This document shows, one piece after another, positions 55,757 to 64,000 of a DNA stretch of 64,000 nucleotides (positions are counted from its first letter, which is position 1; every line of letters begins with the position of its first letter). The DNA is taken from NCBI RefSeq assembly GCF_007990755.1, contig NZ_BJXA01000047.1, positions 1 through 64,000 of the forward strand, read 5' to 3'. The stretch comes from Nocardia ninae NBRC 108245. Lineage in GTDB: Bacteria > Actinomycetota > Actinomycetes > Mycobacteriales > Mycobacteriaceae. The position numbers and the translations under genes were made by a program. The notes under the pieces are model-generated. The model saw only the letters and a program-made list of their open reading frames with translations. It searched no databases and was not told where the DNA came from.

Positions 55757-57664
55757 TTATCGCAGGGGCAGCCAACCGTTGGCGGCGTGCATCGAATCGC
55801 CGTCGTCGAGCCGCCGGTCCGCCGCACCGGGGCCGACCCGTCCGTGGTTCTCGTTGAGGTCGCTGATCAGCTCGGCCACCGGATGCGAGTCGCTGTAGTG
55901 GTAGCCCTGGGCGAGCGCGAAGCCGAGTTCGGTGAGTACGGCGGCCTGATATTCGGTCTCCACCCCCTCGGCGATCACCTGGAGGTCGAGCGCGCTGCTC
56001 AACGCGGCGATCACGCCGAGCAGCGGCGGCGCCGGGGAGTCGGAGCGGATCGCGGCGACGAAGGACTGGTCGACCTTGAGGATGTCACTGGGCAGCGTGG
56101 CCAGCCTGCTGAGCGAGGAGTATCCGGTGCCGAAGTCATCGATGGCGATGCGCACGCCACGCTCGCGCAGCGTGTGCAGATTCGCGATGGCGGTGTGGGA
56201 TTCGGCGGCCAGCTCGCTCTCGGTCACCTCGAGCACCAGTTGCTCGGCGGGCCAGCCGGTGCCGGCGAGGATGCCCGCCACCCGGTCGGCGTAGCCGGCT
56301 TCGGCCAGTTCCAGGCCGCTGACGTTCACGTTCAGCGTCAGGTCGAGCTGGGCGAAGGTGTCCTGCAACCGCGCGGCGTCGGCGCAGGCCCGGCGCAACA
56401 CCAGCTCGTCCAGATCGGCGATGAGGTCGTATTCCTCGGCGACCCGGATCAGGCCCTCGGTGGTGACGTCCGGCTGTGCGCTCGACGACCAGCGCAGCAG
56501 CGCCTCGACGCCGACCGCCTTGCCGCCGCCTTCGGTGAGGCTGACGATCGGCTGGTAGTGCACGTCGAGCAGGCCGCGGTCGATGGCCTCGCGCAACTCC
56601 ACCGCAAGCGGCAGCTGGCGCGACGACTCGAGCACCGTCCGGTTGCGGCCCGCCTGCTTGGCCCGGTACAGGCCGACGTCCGCGCGACTCACCAGCAGCG
56701 AGCCGGATTCGCCCGGCTGCCACGAGGTCACGCCGGCCGAGCAGCCGGTGGTGACCGCCGCGCGTAGCTGCTCGGTGAGTAGGATGGCGGCCTGTTCGGT
56801 GGTGTTCGGCAACAGCATCGCGAACGCGTCGCCGCCGTAGCGGGCCAGACGCTGGTCCGGCGCAAGCAGTTTCGACCAGGTGTCGGCCACCCGCTGCAGC
56901 ACGGCGTCGCCCGCGCGGTGGCCGAGGTGGTCGTTGATCTTCTGGAAGCGGTCGAGGTCGACCAGCACCAGCGCCAGGCCCTGGCCGGTGCGGGTGGCCT
57001 GGTCGATCGCGGAGTTCAGCGCGCGGTCGAAGCCGCGCCGGTTCAACAGCCCCGTCAGCACGTCGATATCGGCTTCCGAGGCCATCCTGGTGAGGATGCC
57101 GACCACCACGCCGACGCCGACGGTGACACCGGCCGGGATCAGCCCGGACCACCACGGCAGCCCCGGGTCCACCGGCCGTGCGGGCAGCACCCACAGGCAC
57201 AACGCCAGCGCGAAGGCGATATGCGCGGCGGCTTGCGACCACGCGAAGAACAGAGCCGCGTCGCAGGCGATGAAGACGTAGAACGCAGCGAGGCTGATCG
57301 CACCGACCGTGTTGGGGAACGCGTACACCGCGATGGTCACCAGCACCGTCGCGATCGCGACGTAACCGTGGTGCACCGAGTGCGGCAACCGCGGTCCCCA
57401 CGCCAGCAGGGTGAGCCCGAGCGTCAGCGCGATCGCCGCTGCCGTGCCGACCAGTGCCCGATTACCCTCGTCGCCCGGGGCGACGGCAGTGATAAGCAGA
57501 CCCAGCACACCACCCATGACGTAGAACGCCCCGGTGGTCCGAGCCATGACCATAGCTGTCGCCAGCGCCGATGCCGCCCGCACCCGGGTTCGGGTATCGC
57601 CGCGCGCCCCGATTCCTCGCACGGTGAATAGCCTAGACACAACGAATCCCAGCGGTTGCCACAT
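55757..57664 (-). CDS. Membrane-anchored GGDEF-EAL protein, likely c-di-GMP phosphodiesterase
   Basis: This 635-aa protein has about six N-terminal membrane segments (about 35-195), a GGDEF domain (about 200-355) and an EAL domain (about 365-610). The signature GGDEF reads GGDAF near residue 276, so the catalytic fourth residue is altered, and no RxxD inhibitory site is seen. The EAL motifs VEALLRW, LEVTESEL, DDFGTGYSS, LKVDQSF and AEGVET appear intact, so net activity is probably c-di-GMP hydrolysis, possibly tuned by GTP bound to the degenerate domain. The ATG at 57662-57664 is used; internal starts are possible. Confidence 0.9.
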   Translation of the reverse strand: MWQPLGFVVSRLFTVRGIGARGDTRTRVRAASALATAMVMARTTGAFYVMGGVLGLLITAVAPGDEGNRALVGTAAAIALTLGLTLLAWGPRLPHSVHHGYVAIATVLVTIAVYAFPNTVGAISLAAFYVFIACDAALFFAWSQAAAHIAFALALCLWVLPARPVDPGLPWWSGLIPAGVTVGVGVVVGILTRMASEADIDVLTGLLNRRGFDRALNSAIDQATRTGQGLALVLVDLDRFQKINDHLGHRAGDAVLQRVADTWSKLLAPDQRLARYGGDAFAMLLPNTTEQAAILLTEQLRAAVTTGCSAGVTSWQPGESGSLLVSRADVGLYRAKQAGRNRTVLESSRQLPLAVELREAIDRGLLDVHYQPIVSLTEGGGKAVGVEALLRWSSSAQPDVTTEGLIRVAEEYDLIADLDELVLRRACADAARLQDTFAQLDLTLNVNVSGLELAEAGYADRVAGILAGTGWPAEQLVLEVTESELAAESHTAIANLHTLRERGVRIAIDDFGTGYSSLSRLATLPSDILKVDQSFVAAIRSDSPAPPLLGVIAALSSALDLQVIAEGVETEYQAAVLTELGFALAQGYHYSDSHPVAELISDLNENHGRVGPGAADRRLDDGDSMHAANGWLPLR

Positions 57665-57785
57665 CCCGTGAATCCGGAGTGGCGAACGGTTGGCTATTCA
57701 TCTTCGCGAAACATTCGGGTAGCCAACGCGACTAGGCCACGGGTGCCCACACTCGATATTCACAGGCGCTATCCAGTGTTCCGAG

Positions 57786-57825
57786 GGGCGGACCGGAGGC
57801 GGTTGGGACGAGCGAATGTCCGCCC
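57786..57825 (-). terminator. Inverted repeat downstream of serS
   Basis: GGGCGGAC (57786-57793) pairs with GTCCGCCC (57818-57825) over a 24-base loop, 20 bp beyond the serS stop. The loop is long, so this is only a candidate terminator. Confidence 0.4.
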
Positions 57826-57844
57826 ACCGCCGCAGGCCCGTCCG

Positions 57845-59107
57845 CTACTTCGGCGGGGTCAGCACCTCGGTGCCGACGAACGGCACCAGCGCCGCGGGCA
57901 CCCGCACCGAACCGTCGGCCTGCTGGTGGTTCTCCAGGATCGCCACGATCCAGCGGGTGGTCGCGAGCGTGCCGTTCAAAGTGGCTGCGATTTGCGGCTT
58001 TCCGTTCTCGTCGCGGTAACGCACCGAGAGGCGACGGGCCTGGAAGGTGGTGCAGTTCGAGGTCGAGGTGAGTTCCCGGTAGGTCTGCTGGGTCGGCACC
58101 CAAGCCTCGCAGTCGAACTTGCGCGCGGCCGAGCTGCCGAGATCGCCTGCGGCGACGTCGATGACCCGGTACGGGACCTCGACGGCCGCGAGCATGTCCT
58201 GCTCCCAGCCGAGCAGGCGCTGGTGTTCGGCGTCGGCTTCTTCGGGCGTGGTGAAGACGAACATCTCCACCTTGTCGAACTGGTGCACCCGGATGATGCC
58301 GCGGGTGTCCTTGCCGTAGCTGCCCGCCTCCCGCCGGAAGCACGACGACCAGCCCGCGTACCGCTTCGGGCCGTCGCTCAGGTCGAGGATCTCGTCCGAG
58401 TGGTAACCGGCCAGCGGCACCTCCGAGGTACCGACCAGGTACAGGTCCTCCTCGGCAAGGCGATAGACCTCCGACGCGTGCTGGCCGAGGAAGCCGGTGC
58501 CCGCCATGATCTCCGGGCGCACCAGCACCGGCGGGATCATCATGGTGAAACCGTTGGCCACCGCCTTCTGCGCCGCGAGCTGCAGCAGACCGAGCTGCAG
58601 CAGCGCGCCGTAACCGGTCATGAAGTAGAAGCGGGCGCCCGAGACCTTCGCGCCGCGTTCCATGTCGATCAGGCCGAGCGACTCGCTGAGATCCAGATGG
58701 TCTTTCGGTTCGAAGTCGAACTCCGGTGGCGTCCCGATGGTTTCGAGCACGACGAAATCGGCCTCGCCGCCGGCGGGAGCGCCCTCCTGCACCACGTTGG
58801 AGATGGCGCGGTGCGCGGCGTCCATATCGGCATCGGCCGCGTGCTGCGCGGCCTCGGCCTCCTTGACCTTGACCGACATCTCCTGCGCCTGCGCGAGCAG
58901 CGCGGGCCGCTCCTCTTTGCTCGCCTTGCCGACCAGCTTGCCCATCGCCTTGTGCTCGGCGCGCAGGTTGTCGGCGGTGGCCACGGCCGCACGGCGGGCG
59001 GCGTCGGCCTCGAGCAGGGCATCGACGAGGGCGGGGTCTTCGCCACGGGCGCGCTGCGAGGCGCGGACCGCGTCGGGGTTGTCCCGCAGGAATCGGAGGT
59101 CGATCAT
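57845..59107 (-). CDS. serS: Seryl-tRNA synthetase
   Basis: The enzyme (420 aa) charges tRNA-Ser. An N-terminal antiparallel coiled coil (about 30-100) recognises the tRNA long arm. Class II motif 2 is [14 protein letters not shown] (about 256-269), and motif 3 has [22 protein letters not shown] followed by NCTTFQARR. The length matches the bacterial family. The ATG at 59105-59107 begins the usual [11 protein letters not shown]. This is an essential single-copy housekeeping gene, and its position matches M. tuberculosis Rv3834c. Confidence 0.97.
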   Translation of the reverse strand: MIDLRFLRDNPDAVRASQRARGEDPALVDALLEADAARRAAVATADNLRAEHKAMGKLVGKASKEERPALLAQAQEMSVKVKEAEAAQHAADADMDAAHRAISNVVQEGAPAGGEADFVVLETIGTPPEFDFEPKDHLDLSESLGLIDMERGAKVSGARFYFMTGYGALLQLGLLQLAAQKAVANGFTMMIPPVLVRPEIMAGTGFLGQHASEVYRLAEEDLYLVGTSEVPLAGYHSDEILDLSDGPKRYAGWSSCFRREAGSYGKDTRGIIRVHQFDKVEMFVFTTPEEADAEHQRLLGWEQDMLAAVEVPYRVIDVAAGDLGSSAARKFDCEAWVPTQQTYRELTSTSNCTTFQARRLSVRYRDENGKPQIAATLNGTLATTRWIVAILENHQQADGSVRVPAALVPFVGTEVLTPPK

Positions 59108-59277
59108 GGGGCCTCAGCCTAGTGGTCGGTGTTTCATTTGCGGCACTCCCGGGTCCCTCCGTGGTTACGCTGCGCTACCTCCTCCGGGCCTGCCGCTCGC
59201 GCCGCGGGATATTGCTGTTTCACCCCGATATCCCAGGATGCGGACCGCTCGGCCGAGGACGCGCGCATAGTTGGCTT

Positions 59278-60978
59278 GTGGGTACAACTTTCGACGAATC
59301 AGCCATCGATGACGTACTGACCGAGCTGACTGCGGGCGAGAAAGCCTGGGCGCAGACCCCGCTCCGCCGCCGCCGTGAGCTCCTCGACGACATCCACGCC
59401 CGAACCGGGCGCTTCGCCGGCGACTGGGTGCGGGCGGCGCGGACCATCAAGGGTTTGGACGCCGACTCGCCGCTGGTCGGCGAGGAGTGGATGTCCGGAC
59501 CGCTGACCCTGCTGCAGGCCACGGCCGCGCTCTCCGCGACGCTGGCCGCGCTGGACGAGGGGCGCAGCCCGCTCGACGGAGTCACCGTGCGGACCGCGCT
59601 CGGCAATCGGGTGGCGGTGCCGATCCTGCCGCTGAGCAACTATGACCGGTTGCTGCTCAACGGTTTTCACGGCGAGGTCTGGCTGCGGCCGGGCGTCGAC
59701 GCCGATACCGCGCGGCGCCGGGCCGGGCTGGCGCAGCTCGACCCGACCGCGACCGGCGGCATCGGGGTCGTGCTCGGCGCGGGCAACATCACCTCCATTC
59801 CGCCGCTGGACGCGTTGTACGAACTGTTCGCGCACAACCGGGTGGTCGTGCTGAAGCTGAACCCGATCACCGATCCGCTGTACACGGTGTTCGAGATGGT
59901 GTTCGCGCCGCTGTGCGAGCTCGGCGTGCTGCGGATCGTGACCGGCGACGCCGACACCGGTCGCTACCTCGTGCACCACCCCGAGGTCGCGCATGTGCAC
60001 ATGACCGGCAGCGCGCAGACCCACGACACGATCGTGTGGGGGCCGGGCCCGGAGGGACTGGAACGCAAGAAGGACAAGCGGCCGCTGCTGGACAAGCCGA
60101 TCACCAGCGAGCTCGGCGGGGTGTCGCCGACCATCGTGGTGCCCGGCGACTGGTCCGACGCCGATCTGCGCTTCCAGGCCGAGCACGTGGCGACCCAGCG
60201 GCTGCACAACGGCGGCTACAACTGCGTCGCCGCGCAGGCGGTGGTGCTCAGCAAGGACTGGGCGCTCAAGGACAAGTTCCTGGCCGAGCTGCGCACCGCG
60301 CTCGCGCAGGCCCCGCAGCGGGCCGCGTACTACCCGGGCAGCGACTCGCGGGTCGCGGACGCGCTGGCGTCCTATCCGGGCGCCGGCCAGGTCGGCTCCG
60401 GCCGGGTGCTGATCGAGCAGCTGCCGCTCACCGATACGCCGCTGCTGCGCACCGAGTACTTCTCGCCCGTCCTCGGCGTGGTCGAACTGCCCTACCCGGG
60501 CGGCGAATTCCTGCAGCGAGCGGTCGATTTCGTGAACAACGAACTCACCGGAACGCTCGGCGCCAACGTGCTGGCCCATCCGTCCACCATCCGCAGGCTC
60601 GGCATCGGCTTCGAGCGCGCCATCGAACGGCTGCGCTACGGCGCGATCGCGGTGAACGCGTGGACCGGACTCGCCTTCCTCGCCCCGCACGCCGCGTGGG
60701 GCGCGTACCCCGGCCACACCCTCGACGACGTGCAGAGCGGAATCGGCGTGGTGCACAACGCCTTCCTGCTCGACGACGTGGAGCGCACGGTGGTGCGCGG
60801 ACCGTTCCGGCCGGCGCCACGCTCGCTGCTGCACGGTGAGCTCGCGTTGTCGCCGAAACCGCCGTGGTTCGTCGGCAACACGGCCGCGGCGGCGACCGCG
60901 CGCAAGCTCACCGAGTTCTACGCGAGCGGCAACCCGGCGCGGATTCCCGGCATCTTCGTCTCCGCGTTCCGTGGTTAG
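59278..60978 (+). CDS. Aldehyde dehydrogenase-family protein
   Basis: The predicted product has 566 aa. The catalytic cysteine is Cys316 in GGYNCVAAQ, and Glu278 in SELGGVSP is the general base; the usual spacing is 34, here 38. GAGNITSIPPLDALYELF and MTGSAQTHDTIVWG form the NAD(P)-binding core. A domain of about 100 residues precedes it. Substrate not known; the family includes acyl-CoA reductase-like enzymes. The GTG at 59278 is chosen, and the longer frame up to 59122 reads as noise. No strong SD is visible. It has no counterpart that I recall between serS and Rv3835 in M. tuberculosis, so it is likely an insertion. Confidence 0.83.
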   Translation: MGTTFDESAIDDVLTELTAGEKAWAQTPLRRRRELLDDIHARTGRFAGDWVRAARTIKGLDADSPLVGEEWMSGPLTLLQATAALSATLAALDEGRSPLDGVTVRTALGNRVAVPILPLSNYDRLLLNGFHGEVWLRPGVDADTARRRAGLAQLDPTATGGIGVVLGAGNITSIPPLDALYELFAHNRVVVLKLNPITDPLYTVFEMVFAPLCELGVLRIVTGDADTGRYLVHHPEVAHVHMTGSAQTHDTIVWGPGPEGLERKKDKRPLLDKPITSELGGVSPTIVVPGDWSDADLRFQAEHVATQRLHNGGYNCVAAQAVVLSKDWALKDKFLAELRTALAQAPQRAAYYPGSDSRVADALASYPGAGQVGSGRVLIEQLPLTDTPLLRTEYFSPVLGVVELPYPGGEFLQRAVDFVNNELTGTLGANVLAHPSTIRRLGIGFERAIERLRYGAIAVNAWTGLAFLAPHAAWGAYPGHTLDDVQSGIGVVHNAFLLDDVERTVVRGPFRPAPRSLLHGELALSPKPPWFVGNTAAAATARKLTEFYASGNPARIPGIFVSAFRG

Positions 60979-61044
60979 CCGGCAAAAGCGCTGATCAGAA
61001 CGGGTCGTGGCACCGCGGCGCGGAGACTGCCATGATGGATCGCG

Positions 61045-62181
61045 ATGTCCCCCTCCGATCACGCCCCCGAGCCAGAGCCATCGAGCCGGCCGAGCACACG
61101 CGCCATGCCGTCACGCAGCGGCGGCGGCGCGGCGCGGCGTTCGTTCGACGCGGTACGGGGCGTGTTCACCGGTGAGACGCCGCTGCCTGCTCCGACGCTG
61201 CGCTGGGGGCTGCTGCTGGTGGCCACCGGTGCCGTGATCGCCGCCCTGGTGACGCTGTTCGTGACGGGGTTCGACAACAACAAGATCGAGGCGCACAGCC
61301 CGGCCTCGGCCGGTGAACCGGTGGTCGACAAGGAGTTCGGTACCGCGGTCAAGGGCGATTGCCTGAGCTGGTCCAAGCCCGACCACTCCGACCTGGTCAA
61401 GGTGCGCTGCGAGAGCAAGCACATGTTCGAGGTCGCGGCGGATATCGACATGAGCAAGTACCCGGGCAAGGAGTTCGGGCCCGGCTCACGATTCCCCGAC
61501 TCGCTGCGGCTGACCGAGCTCAAGGAAGAGCACTGCGTGCCCGCGGTGCAGCAGTACATGGGCGGCAAGTTCGATCCGCGCGGGCGCTACATCGTCGGAT
61601 TGATGTATCCGAGCCCCGACGGTTGGCAGCACGGCGATCGCACGCTGCGTTGCGGTTTGCAGTACGCGGCGAGCGCGGGCACGCCGCCGTCGACCGGCAG
61701 CGCCGCCGAACACGATCAGTCGAAGGTGTACGGCCCGGGCGTGTGCCTCGGCATCAACCAGAACCTGCCGACCGACCCGGTGGACTGCTCGCAGGTGCAC
61801 GCCGTCGAGATCGTCTCCACCATCGACCTCGGCCAGCGGTTCCAGGGCGGGCCGCCCGCCAAGGAGGAGCAGGACCGGTTCGTCGAGGAGGAGTGCGCGC
61901 GCACCTCGGCGGAGTATCTCGGCGGGCCCGATGTCGTGCGCAACAAGACGCTGACGCTGTTCTTCGACTTCCTGGATGCGCGCAGCTGGCTGGCTGGTAG
62001 CCGCAAGCTGGACTGCATGGTCGGCAAGGGGGCCGATCGGGAGGGCTTCGCGCCGATCACCGGTTCCGCGCGCGGCGACATCCTGATCAACGGGCAGGCG
62101 CCGCAGCCGCCGCCGAACACCGGCCGCTCCACCCCGACGCCGCTGCCCGGCGCCGCGCCGCTGCCGCCGCAGCCGAGGTAA
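61045..62181 (+). CDS. Septum-formation-domain membrane protein
   Basis: The protein has 378 aa. A polar Pro/Ser-rich N-terminus (1-50) precedes one membrane helix (about 54-76), and two repeated extracytoplasmic domains (about 85-215 and 225-330), each with paired cysteines (GDCLSW, VRCESK; GVCLGI, VDCSQ), follow. This repeat matches the septum-formation family, whose members localise to the division site. A Pro/Thr-rich tail ends it. The ATG is preceded by GGAT. Its position matches M. tuberculosis Rv3835, adjacent to the zincin gene. Confidence 0.82.
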   Translation: MSPSDHAPEPEPSSRPSTRAMPSRSGGGAARRSFDAVRGVFTGETPLPAPTLRWGLLLVATGAVIAALVTLFVTGFDNNKIEAHSPASAGEPVVDKEFGTAVKGDCLSWSKPDHSDLVKVRCESKHMFEVAADIDMSKYPGKEFGPGSRFPDSLRLTELKEEHCVPAVQQYMGGKFDPRGRYIVGLMYPSPDGWQHGDRTLRCGLQYAASAGTPPSTGSAAEHDQSKVYGPGVCLGINQNLPTDPVDCSQVHAVEIVSTIDLGQRFQGGPPAKEEQDRFVEEECARTSAEYLGGPDVVRNKTLTLFFDFLDARSWLAGSRKLDCMVGKGADREGFAPITGSARGDILINGQAPQPPPNTGRSTPTPLPGAAPLPPQPR

Positions 62182-62190
62182 TCCGCGACG

Positions 62191-62541
62191 ATGTCGGTCT
62201 CCATGTCCGAGGACCGGTTCGAGGAGTTGGTCGGCGACGCGCTCGATCGGATCCCGACGGAGCTCGCCCAAGCCATCGATAATGTCGTCGTCCTGATCGA
62301 AGCACGCAATTCGGATGATCCACATTTGCTCGGGCTCTATCACGGAATCGCACTCACCGAACGGGACAGTCACTATGGCGGCGCGCTGCCGGACACCGTG
62401 ACGATCTATCGCGAATCCATCCTCGCCATCTGCTCGGACGAGAGCGAAGTGGTGGAAGAGGTGGCAATCACCGTGATCCATGAGATCGCACACTATTTCG
62501 GCATTGACGAAGACCGCCTGCATCAGCTGGGATGGGGCTAG
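62191..62541 (+). CDS. Zincin-like metallopeptidase (DUF1025-type)
   Basis: This 116-aa protein carries HEIAHYFGIDE (97-107): the zinc ligands are His97 and His101 with the catalytic Glu98, and the Gly-Ile-Asp segment could supply the third ligand, Asp106. It is a minimal single-domain metallopeptidase with no signal peptide, so cytoplasmic. It starts 9 bp after the septum-formation gene and is probably co-transcribed. An internal ATG at 62203 is an alternative start. The counterpart is M. tuberculosis Rv3836. Confidence 0.88.
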   Translation: MSVSMSEDRFEELVGDALDRIPTELAQAIDNVVVLIEARNSDDPHLLGLYHGIALTERDSHYGGALPDTVTIYRESILAICSDESEVVEEVAITVIHEIAHYFGIDEDRLHQLGWG

Positions 62542-62699
62542 TCTTTATCCAGCTGTATGAGTGCGGTTGCAGTTGGGGCGAGACAGGAAGAAGCTTCAGG
62601 GGATTCGATGGAACCGATCGCTTCGCTGTCGCGTCCTATCACTCGAAGGGGGAATTCTCGTGGTTCCGCCCCATAGCCGCCACTAGAAGGAGTCGAGTC

Positions 62700-63020
62700 A
62701 TGGTTGGCCACGTACACGTACAACCCGAGGTCGTCCTTGCTGCCGCCGCTGAGCTGGATCTGCTGGCCGAGCGGCTCGCCGCCGCCGCCGCGCTGACCGC
62801 ACCCGCGACGCATGTCGTCCCCTCCGGGATCGACGAGGTGTCGCTGCACGCCGCGAACCACCTCAACAAGGGTGCCGCGACGCACGACCAAGCCGTAGCC
62901 CAGGGGATTCTCGAACTGCACCACGCCGCCGCGACGTTGCGCAGCCAGCTCGTCACCCACGTCGGTGAGGATGTCGTACGGGCGGGCGCACTCAACATCG
63001 TCAGCGGAACAATCGCTTAA
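62700..63020 (+). CDS. PE-family protein
   Basis: This 106-aa protein is an all-helical PE-type protein. The Pro-Glu motif at residues 9-10 (VQPEVVLAAAAELDLL) opens the first helix, and the second helix (about 50-95) follows a short Pro/Gly turn. PE proteins pair with a PPE partner and are exported by ESX systems. No tyrosine is present anywhere, so the Y-x3-D/E secretion motif is absent. The ATG at 62700 follows AAGGAG by 7 bases. The PPE gene follows 42 bp later. No ESX machinery gene is in the window. Confidence 0.85.
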   Translation: MVGHVHVQPEVVLAAAAELDLLAERLAAAAALTAPATHVVPSGIDEVSLHAANHLNKGAATHDQAVAQGILELHHAAATLRSQLVTHVGEDVVRAGALNIVSGTIA

Positions 63021-63062
63021 CGCCTGCGGGCATCGCATAACGCACAAGCAAGGGGAGAAAGC

Positions 63063-64000
63063 ATGACCGCAGGAATCACCGGGGTGTTCTGGCTGCCCCG
63101 TCAGGCAGAAGGCAACTCGATCGCGCTGAACGCAGGCGCACACGCCATCCCGATCTCGGCAGCGGCCACCGCGTGGGGCGGGCTGACCGCGGCCTGGGTC
63201 GACGCCACCGCGACCGTCGCCCGGGTGATGGCGGAGCTGGGCGTCGGTATGCAGGGCATCAACGGCATCTCGGCGCTGTCCAAGCTCACCGGCTTCATCG
63301 GCTGGTCCGAGCAGCAGGGTGTCATGGCGGCCACCATGAGCTCGAAGGCGGCGAGTAACGCGATCGCCTACACCGTGGCCTCGCTGGCCATGCCGAGCAT
63401 CCCGGAGATCGCGGCGGTGAACGCGGCGCGCATCGCCGCGCACTCGACCGGCGGCGTGCTCAACGGCACCTCGGAGCTGGCCGAGGCCGCCAAGGCCGCG
63501 CTCGACCTGCGGGCCGCGCTGACCATGGAGACCTACGAGGCGGCGACCACCGCGATGGTGGTCACCCCCGGCGAGTTCGTGAACCCGCCGACGATCGCGA
63601 AGGGCGCGGGCACCGCGGACGCGGGCCAGACCGATCAGGCGTTCCAGGCCACCAACGCCGACCCGGTGCAGAGCGCGATCGCCGCGGCAGGCGCGTTCGT
63701 GAACAACCCCGCTGTGGTGGGCGCCGCGACACAGGCGGCAAACATCGCGGGCTCGGTGGCGACCACCGGTGTGTCCACCGTGGGCACCATCGGCTCGCAG
63801 GCGGTCGCGGCCGTCACCACCGCCGCGACACCCGGAATCACCAGTGCCGCACCGGCCGCCATGGTCGGCGGCGCCGGACTGGCCTCCGCCGCCTCGGCCG
63901 CGGGCACGCGGTCCGCGTCGTTCTCCTCCGGCCCCTCGGTCGCCCTCGGCAACGGCTCGCTCAAGCTGCCCGAAGGCTGGGGCGCAGGTGCGCCGACCGG
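63063..64000 (+). CDS. PPE-family protein, partial at the right edge
   Basis: The frame is open from the ATG at 63063 (GGGGAG 5 bases upstream) to the window end: 312 codons with no stop. The N-terminal 160 residues form a PPE-like helical domain: VFWLPRQAEGNSIAL, then the WxG-type turn AWGGLTAAW, then hydrophobic helices. The Pro-Pro-Glu motif itself is not present at the start; MTAGITGVFWLP replaces it. From about residue 160 the sequence is Ala/Thr/Gly-rich low complexity. The upstream PE gene should supply its partner. It is probably secreted or surface-exposed, but the route cannot be seen here. Confidence 0.82.
   Translation, partial: MTAGITGVFWLPRQAEGNSIALNAGAHAIPISAAATAWGGLTAAWVDATATVARVMAELGVGMQGINGISALSKLTGFIGWSEQQGVMAATMSSKAASNAIAYTVASLAMPSIPEIAAVNAARIAAHSTGGVLNGTSELAEAAKAALDLRAALTMETYEAATTAMVVTPGEFVNPPTIAKGAGTADAGQTDQAFQATNADPVQSAIAAAGAFVNNPAVVGAATQAANIAGSVATTGVSTVGTIGSQAVAAVTTAATPGITSAAPAAMVGGAGLASAASAAGTRSASFSSGPSVALGNGSLKLPEGWGAGAPT

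Overview
The window looks like chromosome of a mycolic-acid actinomycete, most likely Nocardia or a close relative. The evidence is high GC with long antisense shadow reading frames, five antigen-85-type mycolyltransferases, the arabinogalactan genes glf-glfT2-PAP2-ubiA-aftB, LGFP cell-wall repeats, and a PE/PPE pair at the right edge. Gene order follows, with insertions, the Mycobacterium tuberculosis stretch from about Rv3803c to Rv3836 (fbp genes, aftB, ubiA, Rv3807c, glfT2, glf, PGRP amidase, HAD phosphatase, PlsC acyltransferases, Rieske/metallo-beta-lactamase protein, serS, septum-formation protein, zincin). This synteny is from memory of the M. tuberculosis map, not from a search.

Layout. 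1-7.6 kb (minus): the 5' end of a lipoprotein gene, then five tandem mycolyltransferase genes, four of them followed by or preceded by strong hairpins, so they look like separate transcription units. 7.9-14.6 kb (minus): a tightly coupled galactan/arabinan operon with 4-base or larger overlaps (glf, glfT2, PAP2 phosphatase, ubiA, aftB). 14.7-18.6 kb: two small membrane proteins, a MerR/TipA-like regulator with a visible MerR-type promoter, and a divergent EamA transporter/MarR pair. 18.7-24.1 kb: divergent peptidoglycan genes, a SpoIID/LytB protein with a long proline-rich tail and a PGRP amidase with PGQ repeats and LGFP modules, sharing a promoter region with 9-bp-phased TGTGAC repeats. 24.3-26.4 kb: HAD phosphatase and a proline-rich membrane protein.

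26.5-37.8 kb (plus): one long operon for a Dpp/Opp-type peptide importer (two permeases and a fused double ATPase) followed by four paralogous solute-binding lipoproteins and a small unknown membrane protein. 37.9-39.4 kb: FadR-type regulator and membrane fatty-acid-hydroxylase-like protein. 39.5-43.1 kb: a copper cluster (CsoR-like operator, CopZ chaperone, secreted His-rich protein, CopA ATPase). 43.3-49.5 kb: NmrA-like reductase divergent to an AraC regulator, two PlsC-type acyltransferases, a lipoprotein, and a Rieske/metallo-beta-lactamase protein. 49.5-57.7 kb: a small BP74-like protein, a MauE-thioredoxin fusion, a YdcZ-type transporter, an MpaB-family oxygenase divergent from a TetR regulator, an MFS transporter, and a membrane GGDEF-EAL protein with a degenerate GGDEF motif. 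57.8-64 kb: serS, an aldehyde dehydrogenase, a septum-formation-domain protein, a zincin-like metallopeptidase, and a PE/PPE pair cut by the window end.

The dominant theme is envelope assembly: galactan and arabinan synthesis feeds the arabinogalactan that the mycolyltransferases esterify, while the amidase and SpoIID protein act on peptidoglycan. No tRNA, rRNA, CRISPR array, insertion sequence or prophage was seen. The features I find least explained are the importer with four tandem receptors, the phased repeats between the two peptidoglycan genes, the MauE-thioredoxin fusion, and the PE protein without a tyrosine secretion motif.
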